Assembly: GCA_027005175.1 (NCBI GenBank)
Contig: JALTMC010000712.1
Location: 1 to 11,778, forward strand
Length of the DNA: 11,778 nucleotides
Reading direction: 5' to 3'
Origin: Myxococcales bacterium
GTDB taxonomy: Bacteria > Myxococcota_C > UBA6777
Position numbers and translations under genes: made by a program. The notes under the pieces were generated by a model that was not told the DNA's origin, did not search any database, and was given only the letters and a program-made list of their open reading frames with translations. Shown here piece by piece: positions 6,835 through 11,778 of the stretch. Numbering within the stretch: the stretch's first letter is position 1; each line of letters opens with the position of its first letter.

Positions 6835-6891
6835 CAAGGACCGGTCGAACTGAAGTTTGTTTCGTTTCACACAACATCAGTTCGAACCTTG
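6835..6891. repeat. Long imperfect inverted repeat between converging genes
   Basis: CAAGG (6835-6839) and TCGAACTGA (6845-6853) pair with TCAGTTCGA (6877-6885) and CCTTG (6887-6891), giving 14 pairs and a 23-base apical loop. Neither strand has a clear T-tract. It could help end the minus-strand Sel1 gene or bind a protein. Confidence 0.6.
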
Positions 6892-6919
6892 GCAGAAACT
6901 TGTTTAAGGATGATACTTG

Positions 6920-8896
6920 CTACTTACAGGTGCGCTTGCAAGCCTTTCGATACCTTCGCTTGCAAGCGATGCGGAACAAGGCTTTTGCTTTCTTACAGGA
7001 TTTTTGTACACCCCAACCATAGGCATAGTAAAGACCGAGATCATGACAGCCCGCTCCGACCTTCCTTCGGCAAGAGAGTTGAAAGAACTTCTTGGCTTTT
7101 TTGCGACTTGCTTTGAGGCCTTTTCCATGAAAAAGGAATGTCGCAACCTGGTAACATCCCCAACCCATGCGGAACTGGCAGGCTTTTCGATAGTGTCTCA
7201 GTGCTCTCTTGAGGCTTTTTGCAAGAAACTTGCCATGCTCACGGAAATATCCAAGCAAATAACAACTTCGCCCCACCTTTAAACGACAACCTTTTTGAAC
7301 ATACTTTAATCCAAGTCGATGTTGGGCTTTGGTTGTTTTCCTGCTTCGTGTATAGGCGTATCCGATGTTGTGACAACCCAAACCATACCCGAGCTTACAC
7401 GCTCTGGCATAGAGGAAATAGGCTATCTTTACGTTGTATCTCACCCCTTTCCCGTGACGATACATATAGCCCAGATCACTGCAACTTTGGGCATCTTTGT
7501 ACTTACAGCCCAGCCGGGCAAAGAAGGCTGCGCGTTTGTAGTTCTTTTTCACATGGTAACCTGTGCGATACATGACTTCGAGGATAGTACACCCTTTGCC
7601 AGAGCGCAACTTGCACGAACGCATATAAAGTTGCAGTGCTCTCTTTTTGTCGCGCTTGACCCAGCGCCCAAAGCGGTAGAAGTCACCCAGGTTGAAACAG
7701 CCCAGCCCGTTGTGCATTCGGCATGCTTTGCGATACCAAAAAACGGCCTTGGACCTCTGGGATTTTCCCTTCACTCCCTTGCTATAGAGTCTACCGATGC
7801 TGTTACAGCTAGACCCATATCCCAACAAGCATGAGCGGTTGTGGTAGGCCAATGCTTTTCGTAAGTTTTTGGGCCAGCCGGGGGCACCTCTTTCGTAGAC
7901 GTTGGCCAACTTAAAGCAGCCCGGTTTGGAGTATAGTTTGCAAGCTTTTCGGTACCAACGAAACGCTATTTTAATGCTCTTTTTTACACCGCTTCCCGCT
8001 TGATACATTTGTCCTAGCCTGCTGCAACCATCACCCAGTTTCAGGGTGCAAGAACGTCGGTATCGCTTGCGTGCCAAGGAGATGTCTTTCTCTCCTCCCT
8101 TGCCTTGTTGCAGAAGAATACCCAAGTTGTTGCAGCCTCGACCGTGTCCTTGTTTGCAGGCTTTGTCATAGTAATAACGAGCCAACTCAAAATCTTGAGG
8201 AACTCCATCACCCTTTTGATACAGAACGCCCAAGTTGTTGCACCCAACGCGGTTGTTTAACTCACAAGCCTCTCGATATAGATCGGCTGCTTTGCCTGTG
8301 TCTTTTTTGTGGCCTTTTGTGATGTGATACAACACACCCAACTTCGCACACCCTTGACCACTCTGGAGAGAGCAAGCTTGACGATAGAGCCTACTCGCTT
8401 GCTTGACATCCCTTGTCACCCCTTTGCCCCGATAGAACTTGTCACCCACAACAATACACTGCGGTGCTTTGCCCATAAAACAAAGATCCCATTGAACACA
8501 AAGCCAAAACTGACTCACCGGACACTTGGGTCCTTTACGCTTGGGTTTAGCAGTCGCCTTGGGTTTGGCAGTCGCCTTGGGTTTGGCAGTCGCCTTGGGT
8601 TTGGCAGTCGCCTTGGGTTTGGCAGGTTTGAGTCTCGTGGTCGTTTTTGGCTTGACGGGCTTTGGTCGAGCCACGGGTCTTGAAGAAGGTTGTACTTTTT
8701 CTATTTTCTCTGGATGCTCTGACTTCCCTGCGGGTTGTTGTGCTGGACGCGATGCTGGATGTCTTGCAGGGCGTGAAGCTGGGGAAGGACGGGGGATCTG
8801 GGCTTCGGCTGGATGAACTGATGCCCATGGTTTACAAAGAAGCAGTCCGCCGAATATCGCAATCGTGCTGTACCAACGTAGGGAGGGTGCTGTCAT
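6920..8896 (-). CDS. Secreted cysteine-rich Sel1-like repeat protein (Hcp-like)
   Basis: The 658-residue product starts with a signal peptide (about 1-32, hydrophobic STIAIFGGLLL core, likely cleavage after AEA). A Pro/Ala/Lys linker with four KPKATA repeats follows, then about fourteen Sel1-like repeats. Each repeat has a C-x7-C pair, such as ACELNNRVGC and ACKQGHGRGC, the spacing of the disulfides in Helicobacter Hcp proteins. Repeats end with LGxxYxxGxGVxxD-type helices, although conservation weakens towards the very basic C-terminus (CKRRYRKACKRTCK). Sel1 repeats are alpha-alpha superhelices that mediate protein contacts; the cysteines fit an oxidising periplasmic or extracellular location. 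ATG at 8896 is preferred, but an in-frame TTG at 8917 is possible; neither has a strong Shine-Dalgarno. An extended -10 element lies upstream. Binding partner unknown. Confidence 0.9.
   Translation of the reverse strand: MTAPSLRWYSTIAIFGGLLLCKPWASVHPAEAQIPRPSPASRPARHPASRPAQQPAGKSEHPEKIEKVQPSSRPVARPKPVKPKTTTRLKPAKPKATAKPKATAKPKATAKPKATAKPKRKGPKCPVSQFWLCVQWDLCFMGKAPQCIVVGDKFYRGKGVTRDVKQASRLYRQACSLQSGQGCAKLGVLYHITKGHKKDTGKAADLYREACELNNRVGCNNLGVLYQKGDGVPQDFELARYYYDKACKQGHGRGCNNLGILLQQGKGGEKDISLARKRYRRSCTLKLGDGCSRLGQMYQAGSGVKKSIKIAFRWYRKACKLYSKPGCFKLANVYERGAPGWPKNLRKALAYHNRSCLLGYGSSCNSIGRLYSKGVKGKSQRSKAVFWYRKACRMHNGLGCFNLGDFYRFGRWVKRDKKRALQLYMRSCKLRSGKGCTILEVMYRTGYHVKKNYKRAAFFARLGCKYKDAQSCSDLGYMYRHGKGVRYNVKIAYFLYARACKLGYGLGCHNIGYAYTRSRKTTKAQHRLGLKYVQKGCRLKVGRSCYLLGYFREHGKFLAKSLKRALRHYRKACQFRMGWGCYQVATFLFHGKGLKASRKKAKKFFQLSCRRKVGAGCHDLGLYYAYGWGVQKSCKKAKALFRIACKRRYRKACKRTCK
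8551..8622 (-). repeat. 18-bp tandem repeat encoding the KPKATA linker
   Basis: Four perfect copies of an 18-bp unit occupy 8551-8568, 8569-8586, 8587-8604 and 8605-8622. Each encodes six residues of the Lys/Pro/Ala/Thr spacer between signal peptide and Sel1 domain, probably a flexible wall- or envelope-spanning stalk. Confidence 0.92.
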
Positions 8897-8955
8897 CTCT
8901 TTGTCTTTCTTTTGCAATCGTCTTAGGAATGTTATCAGAAATGCAGAAAGACGGA

Positions 8956-8964
8956 ACTATATCA
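8956..8964 (-). promoter_or_regulatory. Extended -10 promoter element of the Sel1 gene
   Basis: On the minus strand TGATATAGT reads as an extended -10 (TGn followed by TATAGT, at 8961-8956). The -35 region is poor, as often seen with extended -10 promoters. The predicted start near 8949 gives a leader of about 50 bases to the ATG at 8896. Confidence 0.45.
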
Positions 8965-8980
8965 CAAAAGGTTACAAAAA

Positions 8981-9047
8981 GTGTCATACGACCCCCGACT
9001 GAAGTCAGGGGTTTCCGGCTAGCGAGGCCCTAGATGAGATCTGACAC
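8981..9047. repeat. Nested palindromic element between genes
   Basis: An inner hairpin ACCCCCGACT / AGTCAGGGGT (8991-9000 and 9003-9012) has one C-A mismatch. It lies inside an outer 6-bp inverted repeat GTGTCA (8981-8986) / TGACAC (9042-9047). The inner hairpin recalls subterminal hairpins of IS200/IS605-type elements and REP sequences, but no transposase is present. A 9-G run follows at 9070-9078. Confidence 0.45.
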
Positions 9048-9130
9048 GTCTATGATGGGGGCTCAATGTGGGGGGGGGATCGTTCGGGTCATCTACTTTG
9101 TTTACTCGGTCTTTCCAACCGATCAGTGTT

Positions 9131-9679
9131 CTAGGAGTCTATTTCGTCAAGAAAGATTGCAAGTTTTGAGTCGGCATTAAGTGCGCTTGCTGCTGCTTGA
9201 AGCTTATGCATATCCAACTCTTCTTTGCGCAGATCGATAAGTGCTTCAGCGTCGGCATCGTCTTGCGGTCGTCCAACGCTCAGCTTGAGTGCGATTAAAT
9301 CTTCGAGTGTGATAACTTTAATAGAGCCTTGTTCCATGACATGAGTTTCTGCTCGCGAGACCAGTTTTTGTTCGAATGAAGATTCGATACTGAGAAGATC
9401 GACTTGAAAGCCTAGCTTGGTCTGAGGGCGTAGAAAGAGCAGCCCTTCTTCTGCAAGTTCGCGGTCCTTTTCATGGAGCTTTAAGCCCAACGTTGCACTT
9501 TTTTCGAGCAATCGCTCTCTGTCGTACAAACCGTCGATAAAAAAGTCGATATCTTTGGTGGCTCGAACATAGCCATGAACCACTACAGCCAGACCACCAA
9601 TGAGGCAGTAATCTACTCCACAATCTGTGAGTAACTGGGCCATTTGGGCAGCAAGTGTTGGTAGGGAAGTTTGAGTCAA
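9131..9679 (-). CDS. MNT-type nucleotidyltransferase-fold protein (DUF6036/AbiEii-like)
   Basis: The 182-residue protein shows the minimal nucleotidyltransferase core: GG at 28-29 in LIGGLAVVVHGY, the RATKDID motif with catalytic Asp43 and Asp45, and a third acidic residue, Asp94, in QVDLL. The C-terminal segment ITLEDLIALKLSVGRPQDDAD is typical of small standalone nucleotidyltransferases related to AbiEii/DUF6036. All three metal-binding acids are present, so it may be active. The start is TTG at 9679, overlapping the upstream TGA (TTGA) and preceded by AAGG 8 bases away; the first internal ATG (9643) has no ribosome site and would remove part of the first helix. It is translationally coupled to the 77-residue gene. 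Related proteins act as toxins or antitoxins by transferring nucleotides to tRNA or protein partners. The target here is unknown. Confidence 0.85.
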   Translation of the reverse strand: MTQTSLPTLAAQMAQLLTDCGVDYCLIGGLAVVVHGYVRATKDIDFFIDGLYDRERLLEKSATLGLKLHEKDRELAEEGLLFLRPQTKLGFQVDLLSIESSFEQKLVSRAETHVMEQGSIKVITLEDLIALKLSVGRPQDDADAEALIDLRKEELDMHKLQAAASALNADSKLAIFLDEIDS

Positions 9680-9909
9680 GAGCGAAGCCTTTTTAGCGTA
9701 CGAAGCAATGCTCGCTTGGCTTGAAGCCTTCTTTCGGTGTCACGCATCAATGCCTCTGGGGAGAGAAGCGCAGCCAGTTCCAGATAAAGCTGACCTGCTG
9801 CTTCAATTCGCTGTGAACTCGTCAGTTCTAAATCTTCATACGCTTGTTCCCGGCGTTTTCTGCGAAGTCCTTGTTCTCGTATGCTTTTGCTTCGAGAAGG
9901 GGAAGGCAT
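9676..9909 (-). CDS. 77-residue basic helical protein coupled to the nucleotidyltransferase
   Basis: The ATG at 9909 has AGGAG (complement of 9915-9919) at 5-base spacing; an in-frame GTG at 9915 overlaps that ribosome site and is rejected. The product opens with a Ser/Arg/Lys-rich tail (PSPSRSKSIREQGLRRKRRE), followed by two predicted helices: ELTSSQRIEAAGQLYLELAA and MRDTERRLQAKRALLRTLKR. There is no signal or membrane segment. The family is not recognised. It is the first gene of a two-gene operon, overlapping the nucleotidyltransferase start by 4 bases. The basic ends would suit nucleic-acid binding, so an antitoxin or operon-repressor role is plausible, but this is inferred from context only. 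Confidence 0.8.
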   Translation of the reverse strand: MPSPSRSKSIREQGLRRKRREQAYEDLELTSSQRIEAAGQLYLELAALLSPEALMRDTERRLQAKRALLRTLKRLRS

Positions 9910-9965
9910 GGTCACTCCTACAGGCCTTGTGGAACGGAAAAGAGTTCCTTCTGCTTGACTTCAAA

Positions 9966-9994
9966 AGGATAGCAGGGGTATCGGACCCTGTCAA
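9966..9994 (-). promoter_or_regulatory. Near-consensus promoter with palindromic spacer for the nucleotidyltransferase operon
   Basis: On the minus strand TTGACA (9994-9989) is a perfect -35. A 17-bp spacer follows, then TATCCT (9971-9966), preceded by TGC to make an extended -10. The spacer and flanks contain an imperfect palindrome, CAGGGTCCGATACCCCTG (9990-9973), which places a likely operator between the two boxes. The predicted start is near 9959, about 50 bases before the ATG at 9909. Confidence 0.7.
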
Positions 9995-10026
9995 CATCAC
10001 ACACTCTCAAGCATTGCAACTCGATC

Positions 10027-10728
10027 CTAAAATTGCCCTACAAGTTGAATTCCTGCTCCATTGGGAATCAAACTGGGGCTGAGTTGGACACGAAAGTGCC
10101 GAGGAGGTGTGAGATTGGCTGTGGTATCGTTCGCTTTGTCTTTTTGTTTTCGGATGATCTGATGGTGTCTTACATTAAACCAACCTACAACATTCAAGAT
10201 GATATGAATGGGAAGACTTGCCAGAAAGCCCCAACCCATCGACAGTGTTAATGTATCCTGTCCTAGGCCAGCCAGGAGACTCCCTGTGAGAGCGATACCT
10301 CCGGTGATCACTGTACCCAGAATGGCTTTCCATTGCTTGGGGTAGGCTTGCCAGAGTGAAGCAGACACTGAGGATGCCATCATGGATAACCCACCAAAGA
10401 ACAAAATACCCCATGGCGTCGGAGCTATCGCAGGGACTTGGGAGTTGTTTCCTGTGGTAGGGATGTCTGGTTGTGATAAGCTTCCAATCACACCTATGGA
10501 GGTTACGATGAGACCGCCACCACCGACAATATACAAAGGTATAGAGGTCTGCAACGTCCAGGGTTGTTCAGGCTCTGGTGCCGATCTCTTCAACGGTGGA
10601 ATGCGAACCTTTTGCTTCTTCAGGGTTGAAGCTCTTGACAATGGTCTTGAAGCTGCACCCCAACAAGAGCCTGTGACTGCCATTGTCCCGAAGACAATAG
10701 ATCCAACAAAAATAAAAAATACTTTCAT
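10027..10728 (-). CDS. Four-helix integral membrane protein with signal peptide, unknown function
   Basis: The 233-residue product has an N-terminal signal sequence (about 1-26: KVFFIFVGSIVFGTMAV, then SCWGAA). A basic Pro-rich segment (28-56) follows, then four hydrophobic helices at about 63-84, 106-126, 134-155 and 163-184, and a polar tail with a HHQIIRKQKDK stretch. Cys22 is not in a good lipobox, so a lipoprotein is unlikely. No catalytic motif or known family is recognised. ATG at 10728 is preceded by GAGG at 10-base spacing. The gene has its own promoter at 10862-10890 and a leader of roughly 125 bases with a GC-rich hairpin, and is divergent from the CcmD-like gene. A shared envelope process is possible but unsupported by sequence. 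Confidence 0.8.
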   Translation of the reverse strand: MKVFFIFVGSIVFGTMAVTGSCWGAASRPLSRASTLKKQKVRIPPLKRSAPEPEQPWTLQTSIPLYIVGGGGLIVTSIGVIGSLSQPDIPTTGNNSQVPAIAPTPWGILFFGGLSMMASSVSASLWQAYPKQWKAILGTVITGGIALTGSLLAGLGQDTLTLSMGWGFLASLPIHIILNVVGWFNVRHHQIIRKQKDKANDTTANLTPPRHFRVQLSPSLIPNGAGIQLVGQF

Positions 10729-10761
10729 CAGAAAAAAACCTCTTGTGTTGTGGGCGTGGAA

Positions 10762-10815
10762 ACCCCTCCCGAACGCGGTCCCGGCAGAGTCGCCAGGACG
10801 GATCCCGGATGGGGT
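10762..10815 (-). ncRNA. GC-rich structured leader element
   Basis: An 8-bp stem GTCCTGGC / GCCGGGAC (minus strand, 10799-10792 and 10785-10778, one U-G pair) with a 6-base loop is capped by a longer imperfect outer stem that pairs ACCCC (10815-10811) with GGGGT (10766-10762) and adjacent CC/GG pairs. The segment is far richer in G+C than its surroundings. It lies in the predicted 5' leader of the membrane-protein gene, about 30 bases from the start codon. It may be a regulatory RNA fold or a mobile palindromic repeat. Confidence 0.5.
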
Positions 10816-10861
10816 GGGGGGCGTTGACTGATGTCTCGGCTAGACTCGACAAGCTCCCCCC

Positions 10862-10890
10862 AACATACTGTGTGTGAGAGGTTGTGGCAA
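10862..10890 (-). promoter_or_regulatory. Promoter of the four-helix membrane protein gene
   Basis: On the minus strand TTGCCA (10890-10885), a 17-bp spacer and TATGTT (10867-10862) form a good sigma-70-type promoter. The start would be near 10855, giving a leader of about 125 bases to the ATG at 10728. Confidence 0.6.
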
Positions 10891-10919
10891 TTGGGTTGTT
10901 GATTGAGGCTTCTTATGCT
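10891..10919 (+). promoter_or_regulatory. Promoter of the CcmD-like gene
   Basis: TTGGGT (10891-10896), 17 bp and TATGCT (10914-10919) form a plausible sigma-70 promoter. Its -35 box directly abuts the -35 of the divergent promoter. The predicted start near 10926 supports translation from 10960 or 10975 and not from the upstream TTG at 10903 or ATG at 10915. Confidence 0.5.
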
Positions 10920-10974
10920 ACTGTGCTCCACCGTTTGCACCCTAATCTTGCAGGCTAGAATGGAGTATCAATCG

Positions 10975-11385
10975 ATGTTTAAATACAGTGAGACATTTGC
11001 CCTGGGTATCAGTGTCTTTTTTACGATATCTTGTTGGGCTATCCTGCCTGTGATGGCGGATACTGGAGTGAAAGCAAAGTCCTCGGTGCGAGCCAAGGCA
11101 GCGCCGCGTACAAAGATGGAAGTTCGTGCCAAAACAACGTCAAGACCTACTGTTCGAGCCACCGTAAAAAAAACCGGAACAGACAAACAATATACCCTGG
11201 TTGATCTGAAAAAACGCCCTTTGAAGCCAGGCTGGGACCAGCCCTACCTTCTGGCTGCCTACGGTGCTGTTTGGTTAATCTTGTTTCTTTATCTTTTGTC
11301 CCTGGCTCGTCGTATGACCAGCACCGATGACCAACTTGCAGCCCTTGAACAGCATGTCAACGAAATCACTCCCAAAGACGATTAA
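10975..11385 (+). CDS. CcmD-like small membrane protein with N-terminal signal/anchor
   Basis: The 136-residue product starts with a hydrophobic signal or anchor (FALGISVFFTISCWAILPVMA, cut as ALGISVFFTISCWAILPVMA for the core; possible cleavage after Ala28). A basic Ala/Arg/Lys linker (32-66) follows, and then a C-terminal module: PYLLAAYGAVWLILFLYLL (one helix at 91-110), SLARR, and a short helix DDQLAALEQHV. This matches the CcmD pattern of an AAYxxxWLxL membrane helix followed by xLxRRxxxLExxL. CcmD proteins are small accessories of the CcmABC haem-handling machinery in cytochrome c maturation. The N-terminal extension makes this one about twice the usual length. ATG at 10975 has GGAG 9 bases upstream; an in-frame ATG at 10960 lacks one. 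No other ccm gene is in the window. Confidence 0.68.
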   Translation: MFKYSETFALGISVFFTISCWAILPVMADTGVKAKSSVRAKAAPRTKMEVRAKTTSRPTVRATVKKTGTDKQYTLVDLKKRPLKPGWDQPYLLAAYGAVWLILFLYLLSLARRMTSTDDQLAALEQHVNEITPKDD

Positions 11386-11393
11386 CCCAGTTC

Positions 11394-11424
11394 AAAAAGA
11401 AACCGGCCTAGCATATAGGCCGGT
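11394..11424 (-). terminator. Intrinsic terminator of the right-end minus-strand gene
   Basis: ACCGGCCTA (11402-11410) and TAGGCCGGT (11416-11424) form a perfect 9-bp stem with a 5-base loop. On the minus strand it is followed by TTTCTTTTTG, the classic terminator layout, 9 bases after the stop at 11434. The plus strand has no T-tract, so it serves mainly the minus-strand gene, though it also ends the convergent 48-bp gap. Confidence 0.85.
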
Positions 11425-11433
11425 GGGAGCATG

Positions 11434-11778
11434 TCAATCTGTTCCTTCTTGTGGTTTCTTCTTGCGTTTGCGACGACGTCGCCGACGTTTTCGCTTTTGT
11501 GGTGCGTTGTTGCTCTCACCACCTTGCTCGTTGCCCTGAGGGGAGGCTTGTTGGGGAGGCTGCTTGGAAGCCGCTTCTTTGCTGGAGGAGTTCGGGGCGG
11601 TCTGCCGCTTTGACGTCGCCTGTGTCTCACTCTGTGAGCCGCCGCTTTGTGGGTTGTTGTTTTGTGGGGGACTCTTTGGTGAGCCGTCGCTTTGTGAGTT
11701 GTTGTTTTGTCGGCGACCTCGACGGCGTGAGCGCCTTCGACGTTTGGGTGAGTGTTTTTCGTTGGTTGTTGGGTTCGT
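11434..11778 (-). CDS. Arg/Lys-rich low-complexity C-terminal tail (5' end outside window)
   Basis: A minus-strand frame is open from the right edge to TGA at 11434-11436, giving the last 114 residues of a protein. It has two basic blocks (KRRRRSRRRGRR near the start of the visible part, KRKRRRRRRKRKKK near the end) that flank a Gln/Asn/Ser/Pro-rich disordered stretch containing two NNNxQSxGS repeats. No folded domain is visible. Tails like this occur on bacterial RNA-binding proteins such as DEAD-box helicases, RNase E/G, Rho and poly(A) polymerase-type enzymes, but the catalytic part lies outside the window, so no name is justified. A strong terminator follows directly. Confidence 0.75.
   Translation of the reverse strand, partial: TNPTTNEKHSPKRRRRSRRRGRRQNNNSQSDGSPKSPPQNNNPQSGGSQSETQATSKRQTAPNSSSKEAASKQPPQQASPQGNEQGGESNNAPQKRKRRRRRRKRKKKPQEGTD
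11634..11710 (-). repeat. 32-bp imperfect direct repeat in the basic tail gene
   Basis: About 32 bases at 11634-11665 recur at 11679-11710 with two or three changes, a 45-bp (15-codon) period. Each encodes an NNNxQSxGS segment of the disordered tail. Confidence 0.75.

Noticed and set aside
7319-7834. A 171-codon plus-strand frame
   Set aside because: It is antisense to the Sel1 gene, which has clear repeats, a signal peptide and conserved cysteines.
9676-9678. TGA of the 77-residue gene as a selenocysteine codon
   Set aside because: It overlaps the start of the next gene, the upstream protein is complete, and no SECIS-like hairpin with suitable spacing was seen.
9931-9950. GGAAC/GTTCC inverted repeat as terminator of the four-helix protein gene
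   Set aside because: The stem is only 5 bp and no T-tract follows on the minus strand; it lies in the leader of the nucleotidyltransferase operon.
10382-10831. A 149-codon plus-strand frame
   Set aside because: It is antisense to the four-helix protein gene, runs through the leader hairpin and has no recognisable features.

Overview
The window looks like chromosomal DNA of a free-living Gram-negative bacterium of moderate GC, roughly half by eye. The best guess is a lineage of the former Deltaproteobacteria (Myxococcota or Bradymonadota-like). Reasons are a very long zinc-ribbon/disordered-linker/transmembrane/TPR protein, a secreted cysteine-rich Sel1-repeat protein, several Lys/Arg/Ala/Pro-rich low-complexity segments, and a CcmD-like small membrane protein. 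This placement is inference; no rRNA, tRNA or phylogenetic marker beyond SelB and RsmI is present.

Layout, left to right. (1) 1-2731, minus strand: a giant multidomain membrane protein that runs off the left edge, with at least 910 residues visible. It has an N-terminal four-cysteine zinc ribbon, about 590 residues of acidic repetitive linker, one transmembrane helix, a strongly basic histone-H1-like repeat segment and the start of a TPR domain. (2) 2965-4917, plus: selB, the selenocysteine-specific elongation factor, with a TTG start. (3) 5066-6043, plus: rsmI, the 16S rRNA C1402 2'-O-methyltransferase. (4) 6044-6919: a CACGAA repeat element, two successive terminator-like hairpins, a small SRPBCC-fold gene (6266-6652), a strong hairpin, a possible 30-residue small ORF and a long inverted repeat. 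(5) 6920-8896, minus: a secreted Sel1-like protein with fourteen C-x7-C pairs. (6) 9131-9909, minus: a two-gene operon of a 77-residue basic protein and a nucleotidyltransferase-fold protein with overlapping reading frames, driven by a near-consensus promoter whose spacer is palindromic. (7) 10027-10728, minus: a four-helix membrane protein of unknown function with a GC-rich structured leader. (8) 10975-11385, plus: a CcmD-like small membrane protein transcribed divergently from the previous gene, with the two -35 boxes adjacent. (9) 11434-11778, minus: the Arg/Lys-rich C-terminal tail of a protein that enters from the right edge.

Most neighbours seem functionally unrelated (translation factors, envelope proteins, a toxin-antitoxin-like pair). 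The coherent units are the 77-residue/nucleotidyltransferase operon and the divergent membrane-protein/CcmD-like pair. SelB implies selenoprotein synthesis, but selA, selC and selD are not in the window. The strongest candidates for something undescribed are the autoregulated-looking nucleotidyltransferase operon, the architecture of the giant left-end protein, and the GC-rich structured leader at 10762-10815. No stretch without a gene exceeds 300 bases; the four largest (2732-2964, 6653-6919, 8897-9130, 10729-10974) are described in the entries.
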